64,000 nt of DNA from Bacillota bacterium (GTDB lineage Bacteria > Bacillota > Clostridia > Tissierellales > Tissierellaceae): the NCBI GenBank assembly GCA_023388495.1, contig JAEWGC010000035.1, forward strand, positions 28,481 to 92,480. Reading direction: 5' to 3'. Both the position numbers and the translations under genes were made by a program. Of this stretch, positions 46,341-56,221 are shown one piece after another. How positions within the stretch are numbered: the stretch's first letter is position 1; each line of letters begins with the position of its first letter. The notes below the pieces were generated by a model. That model was given only the letters and a program-made list of their open reading frames with translations. It made no database searches and was not told where the DNA came from.

Positions 46341-46868
46341 ATGAAGAAGATATTTGGAATATTTTTAGCCGTGATAATGACAGCATCATTTTTAGTAGGT
46401 TGTACAACTAAGAATGAAACAAAGGTAGTGGATTTAAAGGAAGTACATTCAGCAGTTAAAGAAGCTCTTGGTGAAGATTACGCTCCAAATAGAGAATTGA
46501 CTCTAGAAGAATTAGAAAACTTTACTGGTATAAAAAAAGAAGATATGGAGTCCTTTATAGGAGAGGCACCAATGATGAATGTTAATATAGATACATTTAT
46601 TGCAATTAAGGCAAAGGAAGGTAAAGGAGATGCAATAGAAGCTGGACTTGAAAAATACAGGAAGTTTTTAGTAGAAGATTCTATGCAATATCCTATGAAT
46701 ATTGCTAAGGTAAATTCAGCTAAAGTAGTAAGACATGGAGACTATGTTTTCTTCCTAATGCTTGGTAAATATGATGATAGAGAAGAAGCTACAGATGAAG
46801 AAAGGCTTGAATTTGCAAAGGCAGAAGTACAAAAAGTAGAGGATGTTATTAATAAATTCTTTGAGTAA
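46341..46868 (+). CDS. DUF4358 lipoprotein
   Basis: A lipoprotein signal ending LVGC opens this 175-residue protein. The rest fits DUF4358: a GDAIEAGLEKYRKFL segment and the YVFFLMLGKYD strand near the end. In Firmicutes DUF4358 genes often sit beside MBOAT and DHHW genes, as here, so it probably assists extracellular polymer acylation. It follows the anti-sigma gene by five bases and is followed by a terminator, so part of the transcription may stop there. Confidence 0.85.
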   Translation: MKKIFGIFLAVIMTASFLVGCTTKNETKVVDLKEVHSAVKEALGEDYAPNRELTLEELENFTGIKKEDMESFIGEAPMMNVNIDTFIAIKAKEGKGDAIEAGLEKYRKFLVEDSMQYPMNIAKVNSAKVVRHGDYVFFLMLGKYDDREEATDEERLEFAKAEVQKVEDVINKFFE

Positions 46869-46875
46869 ATTACAA

Positions 46876-46908
46876 TCTAGTCTGATTCTCATCAGACTAG
46901 ATATTTTC
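46876..46908 (+). terminator. Terminator after the DUF4358 gene
   Basis: TCTAGTCTGAT pairs perfectly with ATCAGACTAGA around TCTC, followed by a T-rich run. It lies before the MBOAT gene, so the downstream pair may have lower expression or its own promoter. Confidence 0.8.
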
Positions 46909-46924
46909 TTTACGGAGGGGTATT

Positions 46925-48337
46925 ATGGTATTTAGCAGTATATTATTTTTATTTTATTTTTTACCCTTTGTTTTAACAATATATTTCATATTTCCAAGAA
47001 AATATAGGAATTTTATTCTATTAATATCAAGTCTATTTTTCTATAGCTGGGGAGAGCCAAAGTATATATGGATTATGCTATTTTCAACAGTTGTGGATTA
47101 TACCTGTGGTAAAAAGGTGCACTATTATAAGGAAAGTGGAAGTGAGAAAAGGGCAAAACTATGGCTGGGGGTATCTGTAATTGTTAACTTGGGATTATTA
47201 GGTTTCTTTAAATATTCTGATTTTCTTATATCCAATATAAACAGTATATTAGGCTTTGGTATTCCATTATTAAACCTTACTTTACCTATAGGAATTTCCT
47301 TTTATACTTTTCAAACCATGTCCTACACCATAGATGTTTATAGAGGAGATACGAGAGTACAAGATAATATTATTTCTTTTGGTGCCTATGTAACTCTTTT
47401 TCCTCAACTTATAGCAGGCCCTATAGTTAGATACCAAACTGTAGCGGAGGAAATGGATAATAGAGTAGAATCCTATGATTTATTTAGTGAAGGTATAAAA
47501 AGGTTTATTATAGGTTTGGGGAAAAAAGTCTTGTTAGCCAATAATATTGGTCTTCTCTGGAACAATATATCCAATATGAAAATAACAAATATTCCAGTAT
47601 TAACTGCATGGCTTGGTATATTTGCCTTCGGATTCCAGATATACTTTGATTTCTCTGGATACTCAGATATGGCTATTGGCCTTGGAAAAATATTTGGATT
47701 TAATTTCCTAGAGAATTTTGACTATCCTTATATGTCTAAGTCAATTACAGAATTTTGGAGAAGATGGCATATATCCTTAGGTACATGGTTTAAGGAATAT
47801 CTATATATTCCATTAGGTGGCAATAGAAAAGGGAAATTTAAGCATATAAGAAATATATTAATAGTTTGGATTTTAACTGGAATATGGCATGGTGCCAGCT
47901 GGAACTTTGCTTTATGGGGATTATTTTTCGGAGTTATATTGATAATAGAAAAATTATTTCTCCTTGACTTATTAAAGAAGGTACCACCATTTGTTGCAAG
48001 GATTTATACCCTATTTCTGGTTCTTATATCTTGGGTTATATTTGCCTTTGATTCCATAAAAGATGGACTAAATTATATTAAGATTTTATTTGGATTTGGA
48101 AATGCTAATATATTCAATCATGAATCTTTATATTTATTATATACAAAGATATTATTATTTTTAATTCTTGCAATAGGCTGCACTGATGTGCCTAAGAGAT
48201 TATGGACCGTTATAAGTAAGAGAACTAAGAGAGTATCTTGGGCTATGGAAAATATATTTTTAGTTATAGTAGTTGTATTGGCAATAGCATATCTAGTAGA
48301 CCAATCCTATAACCCATTTCTCTATTTTCGTTTTTAG
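46925..48337 (+). CDS. MBOAT-family membrane O-acyltransferase (PatB/AlgI/DltB-like)
   Basis: The 470-residue protein has about ten membrane segments and the MBOAT signatures: LPIGISFYTFQTMSY, YFDFSGYSDMAIGLGKI, FWRRWHISLGTWFK and GIWHGASWNFALWG, with the catalytic histidine in WHG. It takes acyl groups from a cytoplasmic donor across the membrane for transfer to a polysaccharide or wall polymer. The DHHW-family gene 10 bases downstream is the usual extracytoplasmic partner. The acceptor polymer is unknown. Confidence 0.93.
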   Translation: MVFSSILFLFYFLPFVLTIYFIFPRKYRNFILLISSLFFYSWGEPKYIWIMLFSTVVDYTCGKKVHYYKESGSEKRAKLWLGVSVIVNLGLLGFFKYSDFLISNINSILGFGIPLLNLTLPIGISFYTFQTMSYTIDVYRGDTRVQDNIISFGAYVTLFPQLIAGPIVRYQTVAEEMDNRVESYDLFSEGIKRFIIGLGKKVLLANNIGLLWNNISNMKITNIPVLTAWLGIFAFGFQIYFDFSGYSDMAIGLGKIFGFNFLENFDYPYMSKSITEFWRRWHISLGTWFKEYLYIPLGGNRKGKFKHIRNILIVWILTGIWHGASWNFALWGLFFGVILIIEKLFLLDLLKKVPPFVARIYTLFLVLISWVIFAFDSIKDGLNYIKILFGFGNANIFNHESLYLLYTKILLFLILAIGCTDVPKRLWTVISKRTKRVSWAMENIFLVIVVVLAIAYLVDQSYNPFLYFRF

Positions 48338-48347
48338 GAGGGAAGAT

Positions 48348-49472
48348 ATGAAAGAAAAAACAAGAGTTATAATATCCATGGGGCTGCTATTATCCTTATC
48401 CATAGGGAATATGGTGTCCCCTAAAAGAGTATTTTCAAATAAGGAAAATAGATATTTACAGGAATTCCCCAAGCTTGATTTCAACACTGTAATTTCAGGT
48501 GAATTTGGTAAGGAGTTTGAAACTTACACAACAGACCAATTTATCTTTAGGGATAACTGGATAGGATTAAAGACTATAGGAGACTTATCTCTGCTAAAGA
48601 AGGATAATGGAAGAGTCTACTTTGGGAAAAAGGATTATTTATTTGATATAGATAAAGAAATAGATGAAGAACAATTGAATAAAAATATAAATAGCATCAA
48701 TATCTTTTTAGCTAATATGGATAAATTAAATATTCCTGTAAATTTTTTATTGGTGCCTAGTAAGGCTACGGTTCTAGGAGATAAATTACCCCTATATGCA
48801 CCTATAGTTGATGAAGGTTATATTATAGAAAAATTAAAATCTAATCTTAAAGAGAATATAGGATTAATAGATTTAGGAAAAACATTAGGTGAGAAATCTA
48901 AGGAATATATATACTATAGAACTGACCACCATTGGACTACCAAGGGAGCATTTTATGCCTATGAATATTATATGAAAACAATAGGAAAAGAACCTTTAAA
49001 GGAAGATGATTTTGAGTTAAGAAAAGCATCTAATGAGTTCTTTGGAACAAGTTATAGAAAAGCTAATTTTTATCTGGGAAATCCAGATGATATATATATT
49101 TATGAGCCAAAGGAGAAAATTAATCTAAATATAATAGTAAATGGAAAAGAAGAAACAGATAGTCTTTATGATGCAACTTATTTAAATAAAACAGATAAGT
49201 ATTCTTATTTCTTGGGAGGAGATAAGTCCTTAATAGAAATAGAAACATCGGTGAATAATCAAAAAACCTTATTGATAGTTAAGGATTCCTTTGCAAATAG
49301 TTTTATTCCATTTCTGACAAATCATTATGAAAAAATTATAGTTATAGACCCAAGATATTTTAATATGAGCATAGAAGAACTTGTGAAGGAAAAAGAAATT
49401 GATGAAGTGCTACTTTTATTTAATGTGCAAAATTTTTATAAGGAAAAAGGTTTATTTATACTAGGAAGATAA
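48348..49472 (+). CDS. DHHW-family SGNH-like acyltransferase partner
   Basis: The 374-residue protein has an N-terminal anchor (about 8-25), then an AlgX/AlgJ-like SGNH fold with FRDNWIGLK, the catalytic TDHHWTTKGAFYAY motif near residue 197 and a late KDSFANSF segment that carries the serine. Such proteins move acetyl groups from MBOAT carriers to exopolysaccharide. It is coupled to the MBOAT gene by a 10-base gap with GGAGGG. Confidence 0.9.
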   Translation: MKEKTRVIISMGLLLSLSIGNMVSPKRVFSNKENRYLQEFPKLDFNTVISGEFGKEFETYTTDQFIFRDNWIGLKTIGDLSLLKKDNGRVYFGKKDYLFDIDKEIDEEQLNKNINSINIFLANMDKLNIPVNFLLVPSKATVLGDKLPLYAPIVDEGYIIEKLKSNLKENIGLIDLGKTLGEKSKEYIYYRTDHHWTTKGAFYAYEYYMKTIGKEPLKEDDFELRKASNEFFGTSYRKANFYLGNPDDIYIYEPKEKINLNIIVNGKEETDSLYDATYLNKTDKYSYFLGGDKSLIEIETSVNNQKTLLIVKDSFANSFIPFLTNHYEKIIVIDPRYFNMSIEELVKEKEIDEVLLLFNVQNFYKEKGLFILGR

Positions 49473-49655
49473 AAACTAACAAGCCAATCCTAAATAGTAT
49501 GTAAATATAGTAAATAGTGAATATTCAGGTCATTAAATTAAGTTATATTAGCATTAATTCCTATAAAAACAATCAATTTGATTCATGGATAAAGTAATTG
49601 TACAATAACTATGGATTTGATATTAAATAATGAACGTACAATTAGGAGGGCTAAA

Positions 49656-51269
49656 ATGAGAAGTAAAAGATGGTTAGTATTAATACTTGCTTTAGTAATG
49701 CTAGTATCTACGGCTTGTGGTAAAAAAACTGTAACAGAGGATCCAGCACCGGCCGATACCCCTAAAGATGTAAGTCAAGAGCCAGCAGCTCCGCAAAAGA
49801 AAGACGGAGGAATTTTCATACTTGGAATAGGAAGCGATCCAAATGTAATGAATCCACTATATGCAGGCGATAGAGTTACAATGACTATTAACAATTCAAT
49901 ATTTGCACCGCTATATGTTATTGATGAAGAAGGAACACATTTTTATTTAGCTGAAAGTGTAACACCTTCAGAAGATTATTTAACTTATACTTTAAAGTTA
50001 AAATCAGGACTTAAATGGCATGATGGAGAAGATTTAACAGCAGATGATGTAATATTTACATTGAATTCAATTACAGATGAAAAGCAAAAAGCTAATGCGA
50101 GAGGCTCTTTTATAATCGCAGGGAAGCCAGTAGAGGCTAAAAAGATAGATGATTTAACAGTGGAATTCATATTACCGGAGGTTTCAGTACCATTTATGGG
50201 TAGCTTAGGTGGTATCCGCCCAATCCCGCAACATATATTTGAAGGTGAAGAAGATTTGGCAAAGAGTACGAAAAACCTAGAGCCAATAGGTTCGGGACCA
50301 TTTAAATTCAAAGAAATGAAGAGTGGGGAAAAGGTAGAGCTAGTTAGATTTGATGAATACTTTGATGGGAAGCCAAATCTTGAATCAGTAGTATTTAGAG
50401 TGATAGCTGATCCAAATGCAGCAAATACCGCGCTATTAAATGGTGAACTATCTGCTAGATATATAACTACTTCAGATGTAGATAAATTTAAAGCAGATGA
50501 AAACTTCAATGTAGTTCTTTACAAAGAAGGTATGTTGAATAATATGGTATTTAGATTAACTAATAAAGATTTGCAAAACAAGGACATAAGAAAAGCAATA
50601 GCTTATGGGATAAATAAAGACGAGATAATAACAGGAGTTTATAAATCATCAGAATATGCAGAGAAAGCATATTCAGTATTCGTACCAAGTACACAATTCC
50701 ATACTTCAGATGTAGAAAAATACGAATATAATGTGGAAAAATCAAAAGAACTTCTTAAAACCGCAGGGGTTGAAAGCTTAAAATTAAGATTAGCATATAT
50801 TAACTCAAGCAAAGAAAATGAAGGATTTGGACTTATTATGCAGCAACAATTAAAAGAAATCGGTGTTGAGTTAGAGCTTCTACCTATGGAAAGAGGCGCA
50901 TTCTATGATAAGTTACTTGATGCATCAAATACAGATTTTGACTTAGCATTCAATGGTTATGTAATGGGTGTAGAGCCAAATGGATATAAACCGTTATTCA
51001 GGGCAGGGGATTTTAACAACTTCATGGGATATGTAAATGGAGAATTAGATGTAGCTTGGGAAGAAGGGGTAGTTGAAACAGATGAAGCTAAGAGAGCTGA
51101 AATCTATCAAACTATTCAAAAACAATTAATGGAGGATATGGTAGTATATCCAATAGCTTATCCAAACTCAATTGTTGCATTAAATAAAAAATACGGTGGA
51201 ATAGAAGAAGCTAAGCCGGTTCCAATCTTTATGTTTAGAGACTTATCTAAGCTTTATATTATGGAATAA
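49656..51269 (+). CDS. oppA: Oligopeptide ABC transporter substrate-binding lipoprotein
   Basis: The ATG at 49656 with AGGAGGG before it gives 537 residues; the open frame upstream has no ribosome site. The signal ends STAC, so it is a lipoprotein. It is a family 5 (OppA/DppA-type) binding protein with LKWHDGEDLTADDVIFTL and YGINKDEII segments. It delivers peptides to the OppBC channel encoded downstream. A perfect palindrome separates it from oppB, which should raise its level relative to the membrane parts. Confidence 0.93.
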   Translation: MRSKRWLVLILALVMLVSTACGKKTVTEDPAPADTPKDVSQEPAAPQKKDGGIFILGIGSDPNVMNPLYAGDRVTMTINNSIFAPLYVIDEEGTHFYLAESVTPSEDYLTYTLKLKSGLKWHDGEDLTADDVIFTLNSITDEKQKANARGSFIIAGKPVEAKKIDDLTVEFILPEVSVPFMGSLGGIRPIPQHIFEGEEDLAKSTKNLEPIGSGPFKFKEMKSGEKVELVRFDEYFDGKPNLESVVFRVIADPNAANTALLNGELSARYITTSDVDKFKADENFNVVLYKEGMLNNMVFRLTNKDLQNKDIRKAIAYGINKDEIITGVYKSSEYAEKAYSVFVPSTQFHTSDVEKYEYNVEKSKELLKTAGVESLKLRLAYINSSKENEGFGLIMQQQLKEIGVELELLPMERGAFYDKLLDASNTDFDLAFNGYVMGVEPNGYKPLFRAGDFNNFMGYVNGELDVAWEEGVVETDEAKRAEIYQTIQKQLMEDMVVYPIAYPNSIVALNKKYGGIEEAKPVPIFMFRDLSKLYIME

Positions 51270-51280
51270 TTTAAATAAAG

Positions 51281-51318
51281 ATCACAAAAGTAAACTGAAT
51301 TCAGTTTACTTTTGTGAT
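51281..51318 (+). terminator. Perfect 38-bp palindrome between binding-protein and permease genes
   Basis: ATCACAAAAGTAAACTGAA and its exact reverse complement meet at a central GAATTC. It lies 11 bases after the binding-protein stop and 19 bases before the permease GTG. It lacks a T-run of terminator length, so it may attenuate or protect the upstream message. Confidence 0.75.
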
Positions 51319-51337
51319 TATATTAGGAGGAATTTGT

Positions 51338-52288
51338 GTGGTAAGAATGATTATAAAAAGAATGATTCAAGCAATACCAATGTTGATTGCCATATCTATA
51401 GTTTCATTTCTTCTTATAAAGTTAGCACCGGGAGATCCAGTACAGGCCTATATTACTCCTGAGATGGGGCCAGCAGAAATTGAGAGCATAAGAGAGAGTA
51501 TGGGTCTCAATAGTCCCATACATATACAATATATAAGATGGTTAAAGTCTGCATTAAAAGGTGATTTAGGATATTCACTAGTAAATCATAGACCGGTAGC
51601 AATACAGATAATTGAAAGGCTTCCTGCAACTTTAGGTCTTATGGGGGCTTCTTTATTTATTTCTATGATCCTAGGAATTATAATAGGCCTTATTTCAGCT
51701 TCAAATCAAAATAAAGTCTTTGATAACATAGCTACCTTTACTTCTTATCTTGGCATTTCCATACCAAGTTTTTGGTTTGCAATGATGCTAGTATATGTAT
51801 TATCCTTAAAACTAAAACTTTTACCAAGTATTGGAATGAGAACTATAGGAGTACATACGACTTGGGATTTAATAAAGCATGGTATAATGCCTACAATTGT
51901 TTTAAGTTTACAAAATATAGCTACAGTTACTAGATATATTAGATCAAGCACCATATCTCAGTTAAGGGAAGATTATGTAATTGTTGAATATGCATCGGGA
52001 GCTAGCAAGAGAGAAGTGCTATATAAATATGTACTCAAAAATGCAATTTTACCTGTAATTACAATACTAGGCATGTCATTACCCGGACTAGTATCTGGAG
52101 CTTTTATTACAGAGAGTATTTTTGGATGGCCAGGCATGGGACAGCTTGGAATAAAGTCAATATTTAGTTATGATTATCCTCTTATTATGGCAATTACCAT
52201 GTTTTCGTCATTTATATTGATTATAGGAAATTTATTGTCAGATGTATTATATGGTATTGCAGATCCAAGGATTAAGGAGTTGAAATAA
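51338..52288 (+). CDS. oppB: Peptide ABC transporter permease OppB
   Basis: The GTG at 51338, seven bases after TTAGGAGG, gives 316 residues; the earlier in-frame GTG at 51314 lies inside the palindrome. The protein begins MVRMIIKRMIQAIPML, has six membrane segments, the N-terminal LAPGDP stretch of DppB/OppB permeases and the EAA loop (EYASGASKREVLYKYVLKNA). It forms the translocation channel with OppC. Confidence 0.95.
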   Translation: MVRMIIKRMIQAIPMLIAISIVSFLLIKLAPGDPVQAYITPEMGPAEIESIRESMGLNSPIHIQYIRWLKSALKGDLGYSLVNHRPVAIQIIERLPATLGLMGASLFISMILGIIIGLISASNQNKVFDNIATFTSYLGISIPSFWFAMMLVYVLSLKLKLLPSIGMRTIGVHTTWDLIKHGIMPTIVLSLQNIATVTRYIRSSTISQLREDYVIVEYASGASKREVLYKYVLKNAILPVITILGMSLPGLVSGAFITESIFGWPGMGQLGIKSIFSYDYPLIMAITMFSSFILIIGNLLSDVLYGIADPRIKELK

Positions 52289-52290
52289 AG

Positions 52291-53136
52291 ATGAATGATA
52301 GATTGAAGGAAAATTTAAAATACCAATTAAAACAAAACAAATTAGGTGCTATAGCTTTAGTAATAATTATTTTATTAGTAATCGCATCTATCTTCGCTTT
52401 TTTATCTCCCCATGATCCAAACAAAATTGATATAATGAATAGTTTAGCATCTCCAAATAAAGATCATATATTTGGTACAGATGAGATGGGAAGAGATTAT
52501 TTCGCTCGTGCACTATACGGAGGAAGAGTATCTTTAACAGTTGGTTTTCTTTCTATGATAATATCAACAGTAATAGGAACTATAGTAGGAACTATTAGTG
52601 GCTACTTTGGTGGAAGAGTTGACAGCTTGATTATGAGGACCATAGATATACTTATGAGTATACCTACATTCTTTCTAATACTTATATTAAATGCTTATTT
52701 AAAACCTGGAATTCAAAATATTATCATAATAATAGGATTATTCAGCTGGATGGGAATAGCAAGAATTGTTAGAGCAGAGACTCTTTCAGTTAAGGAAAGG
52801 GAATATGTACTATATTCAAAGGTTATAGGAGAAAGGTCTAATATTATTATGCTAAAACATATTATACCAAATATTTTTCCTACAGTTATAGTAGCATCAA
52901 CTTTAAATATTGCAGGAGCAATTCTAACTGAATCATCTCTATCATTTTTAGGGTTAGGAGTTCGTCAACCAGATTCTTCCTGGGGCAGTATGCTTAAATA
53001 TGCTCAAGGATATATAGGTGATGCACCATACTTGGCCTTATTTCCTGGGATATTAATATTACTTACAGTACTTAGCTTTAATATTTTAGGAGATGTGTTT
53101 AGAGTTGCATTTGAGCCTAAGGCAAATAATGATTAG
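52291..53136 (+). CDS. oppC: Peptide ABC transporter permease OppC
   Basis: The 281-residue protein has the OppC/DppC N-terminal extension with LSPHDPNKID and HIFGTDEMGRDYFAR, six membrane segments and the EAA loop (SKVIGERSNIIMLKHIIPNI). It starts two bases after oppB's stop. It pairs with OppB to form the channel. Confidence 0.95.
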   Translation: MNDRLKENLKYQLKQNKLGAIALVIIILLVIASIFAFLSPHDPNKIDIMNSLASPNKDHIFGTDEMGRDYFARALYGGRVSLTVGFLSMIISTVIGTIVGTISGYFGGRVDSLIMRTIDILMSIPTFFLILILNAYLKPGIQNIIIIIGLFSWMGIARIVRAETLSVKEREYVLYSKVIGERSNIIMLKHIIPNIFPTVIVASTLNIAGAILTESSLSFLGLGVRQPDSSWGSMLKYAQGYIGDAPYLALFPGILILLTVLSFNILGDVFRVAFEPKANND

Positions 53137-53159
53137 GCAAGGAAAAGGAGAGATTTAAA

Positions 53160-54149
53160 ATGAAAGATCCCTTATTAAGTTTAAAGGATTTAAAGGTTTC
53201 TTTTTTTAATAATAGTGGTGAAGTTAAGGTAATTCGTGGAGTCTCATTTAATTTAGAGAAAGGTGAGGTGCTTGGAGTAGTTGGAGAATCTGGAAGTGGA
53301 AAATCTGTTACTTCCATGTCTATAATCAAACTACTTAAGGGAACTGGAAGGATTACAGATGGAGAAATTATTTACAAGGGGGAAGACCTAGTAAATAAAC
53401 CTGAAAAGGAAATGATGAAGATGCGAGGCAATGATATAGCCATGATATTTCAGGATCCTATGACCTCGCTTAATCCTGTATTTACTGTGGGAACTCAAAT
53501 ATCTGATGTAATAAGAAGACATCAAGGATTAAATAAAATCGAAGCTAAACGTAAAGCAATAGAGATGCTTAGGCTTGTAGGCATCCCTTCACCAGAAGAA
53601 AGATACAATAACTATCCTCATGAATTTAGTGGTGGTATGAGACAAAGGGCCATCATTGCAATGGCTCTAAGCTGTGAGCCAGATTTACTTATTGCAGACG
53701 AGCCTACTACAGCTCTAGATGTTACAATTCAGGCTCAAATACTTGAGCTACTGATGGAGTTAAAGGAGAAGATGGATACCTCAATTATTTTAATAACCCA
53801 TGATTTAGGAGTAGTAGCTAATACATGTTCTAGAGTAATTGTTATGTATGGTGGACTTATAATGGAAGAAGGAACTGTAGATGATATATTCTATAATCCA
53901 ATGCATCCATATACTAAGGGCTTACTTCAATCCTTACCAAAGAAAGATACTGAAAAGAGACAAAGACTTGTGCCAATAAAGGGTAACCCTCCAGATTTAT
54001 CTAATGAGATTAAAGGATGCCCTTTTGCAGAGCGTTGTCCTTATGTAATGGAGATATGCAGAAAACAACAACCTAAATATTATAGAAGAAACAATCATAG
54101 AGCCATGTGTTGGCTTTTAGATAAGGGGGATGAAGATAATGGAAAATAA
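53160..54149 (+). CDS. oppD: Peptide ABC transporter ATPase OppD
   Basis: The 329-residue ATPase has Walker A GESGSGKSV, signature SGGMRQR, Walker B LLIADEPTTALD, and the C-terminal OppD/F domain with a CPFAERCPYVMEIC cluster that binds [4Fe-4S] in relatives. It powers the OppBC channel with OppF. The ATG follows AAAGGAGAG. Confidence 0.95.
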   Translation: MKDPLLSLKDLKVSFFNNSGEVKVIRGVSFNLEKGEVLGVVGESGSGKSVTSMSIIKLLKGTGRITDGEIIYKGEDLVNKPEKEMMKMRGNDIAMIFQDPMTSLNPVFTVGTQISDVIRRHQGLNKIEAKRKAIEMLRLVGIPSPEERYNNYPHEFSGGMRQRAIIAMALSCEPDLLIADEPTTALDVTIQAQILELLMELKEKMDTSIILITHDLGVVANTCSRVIVMYGGLIMEEGTVDDIFYNPMHPYTKGLLQSLPKKDTEKRQRLVPIKGNPPDLSNEIKGCPFAERCPYVMEICRKQQPKYYRRNNHRAMCWLLDKGDEDNGK

Positions 54150-55113
54150 TAAATTAATAGAAGTAAAGAATCTAAAAAAATACTTTCCAGTGAAGAACTC
54201 ATCTCTATTTAGAAAAGGGCAATACTTAAAGGCTGTAGATGATGTAAGCTTTTATATAAATAAGGGAGAAACCTTAGGGTTAGTAGGTGAATCTGGGTGT
54301 GGCAAATCTACTACAGGTAGAAGCATTATTAGACTTTTTGATATAACTGGTGGTGAGATTTTATATAGGGGAGATGATATAGCGAAGTTAAAAGAGTCGG
54401 CCCTAAAACCTTATAGAAGAAAAATGCAAGTAATATTTCAGGACCCATATGCATCTCTCAATCCAACCTTAACTGTAAAGGATTTGATATCAGAGCCGTT
54501 AGATGTTTATCATGTGGGAAGTAAAGGGGAGCGGCAAGAAAGAGTATTGGAGTTGCTAGAAAAAGTAGGAATGGGTAAAGAACACCTAGATAGATATCCT
54601 CATGAATTCAGTGGAGGGCAAAGACAGAGGATTGGAATAGCTAGGGCATTATCCATCAATCCAGAGTTTATACTTTGCGATGAGCCTATATCTGCTCTTG
54701 ATGTGTCTATTCAAGCCCAAGTAGTCAATATGCTAGAGGATTTACAAAATGAAATGGGGTTAACATATTTATTCATAGCCCATGATTTATCTATGGTAAG
54801 GCATATATCCCATAGAATTGGAGTAATGTATTTAGGAAAATTAATAGAGATAGGAGCTAGTAACCATATATATAAACATCCACTTCATCCGTATACTCAG
54901 GCTCTTCTATCATCAGTTCTTGAACCTGATCCAAGAATAGCTAGAGAAAGTAAAATTAGAGTATTAGAAGGAGATGTACCTAGTCCATTAAATCCTCCTT
55001 CTGGATGCAAATTTGTAACTAGGTGTAAGTATGCCATGAAACAATGTCATGAAGTAGAACCAGAATTAATAGTAAAAGAATCAGGTCATATGGTAGCATG
55101 TCATTTAGTTTAG
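54139..55113 (+). CDS. oppF: Peptide ABC transporter ATPase OppF
   Basis: The ATG at 54139 lies nine bases after AAGGGGG and is preferred to the ATG at 54130. The product has 324 residues with Walker A GESGCGKST, signature SGGQRQR, Walker B ILCDEPISALD and the C-terminal cluster CKFVTRCKYAMKQC. The 5' end overlaps oppD. It completes a five-gene peptide importer. Confidence 0.95.
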   Translation: MENNKLIEVKNLKKYFPVKNSSLFRKGQYLKAVDDVSFYINKGETLGLVGESGCGKSTTGRSIIRLFDITGGEILYRGDDIAKLKESALKPYRRKMQVIFQDPYASLNPTLTVKDLISEPLDVYHVGSKGERQERVLELLEKVGMGKEHLDRYPHEFSGGQRQRIGIARALSINPEFILCDEPISALDVSIQAQVVNMLEDLQNEMGLTYLFIAHDLSMVRHISHRIGVMYLGKLIEIGASNHIYKHPLHPYTQALLSSVLEPDPRIARESKIRVLEGDVPSPLNPPSGCKFVTRCKYAMKQCHEVEPELIVKESGHMVACHLV

Positions 55114-55206
55114 CAAATAAAGGAGCATTCTTTAGCAAAAAAAGCATAGAAACAAAGGAGCCTCTTTATTAGAATTAGTATTTGTAAGTAAATATAATTA
55201 TCATCA

Positions 55207-55245
55207 AAAGTTGGAGCGGATTTGATAGCCTGTTCCAACTTTTTC
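55207..55245 (+). terminator. Rho-independent terminator after the opp operon
   Basis: AAAGTTGGA pairs with TCCAACTTT, with a partly paired loop of about 17 bases, and is followed by TT. It lies 94 bases after oppF. Confidence 0.75.
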
Positions 55246-55274
55246 CATATACTAATTCTATTTAAATAAAGGGG

Positions 55275-56174
55275 ATGTTTGATGTGGAAATTTTTAGGGT
55301 AAATGATTTAGAGAATTATCTAGAAGGGCTCAATAGACTTTTTGATATTGTTAGAGTGGTAGATCCAATAAAAAAGAAGATTCTTCACTGTAACGATGGA
55401 GAGGTTATTATGCATGGAGCAGACTGCTATGAATTTTGGAGTAAGGGGAAATTTTGTGCTAATTGTATCTCTAAAAAGGCAATGATAGAAAAGGATACTA
55501 TTACTAAAATTGAATATTATGGAGATGGACTTTTTCTTGCTATGGCAAGCGTTATAGAATTTGAGGATAATGAGTATGTTATCGAGATGCTTAAAGATAT
55601 TACTGAGATAGGAATGTTATCTAATTTAAATTGCGATAGTATGATTGAAATTAGAAATAGGCTAACAGAGCTTAACGAAAAGATAATGAGAGATGATTTA
55701 ACAGGAGTATATAATAGGCGATATATAAATGAAAGACTACCAAGAGAGATTCACAATGCAACAGTGAACAATGAAAAGATCTCTGTAGTTATGCTGGATA
55801 TTGATCATTTTAAACAAATAAACGATATATATGGGCATATAGCTGGTGATTTGGTACTAAAGGAATTTATCAAAATAATAAAATCTAAGATTAGAAAAAA
55901 TTATGATTGGGTTGCAAGATATGGAGGGGATGAGTTTCTTATTGTATTGAAAAACTCAGATAAAGAGACTACTAACTTAATTATAAAAGAAATCCAAGTT
56001 GCTTTGAGTAACAATATTATTAGGTTCAATAATTATCTAATTAAAACTACTATTAGTTTTGGATCTTATACAGTAGAACCAGGTATTGTGGATGTTGATG
56101 AAATTTTATATATAGTAGATAAGAATCTTAATAAAGCAAAAAATAGCGGAAGAAATAAACTGATTTCATCTTAA
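55275..56174 (+). CDS. Diguanylate cyclase with N-terminal PAS-like sensor
   Basis: The 299-residue protein has a PAS-like domain (about 20-115) with several cysteines (C39, C51, C61, C64), which could hold a cofactor, and a GGDEF domain (about 135-299) with an intact GGDEF at 217-221. It should make c-di-GMP. The inhibitory I-site is degenerate, with KNYD in place of RxxD, so product inhibition may be weak. It is a soluble protein. It could oppose the EAL protein at 2.9 kb. Confidence 0.9.
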   Translation: MFDVEIFRVNDLENYLEGLNRLFDIVRVVDPIKKKILHCNDGEVIMHGADCYEFWSKGKFCANCISKKAMIEKDTITKIEYYGDGLFLAMASVIEFEDNEYVIEMLKDITEIGMLSNLNCDSMIEIRNRLTELNEKIMRDDLTGVYNRRYINERLPREIHNATVNNEKISVVMLDIDHFKQINDIYGHIAGDLVLKEFIKIIKSKIRKNYDWVARYGGDEFLIVLKNSDKETTNLIIKEIQVALSNNIIRFNNYLIKTTISFGSYTVEPGIVDVDEILYIVDKNLNKAKNSGRNKLISS

Positions 56175-56221
56175 AATCTTAGGTTCTGTGTTCAGATAAA
56201 CTAATTATATTAGTAGAAGAC

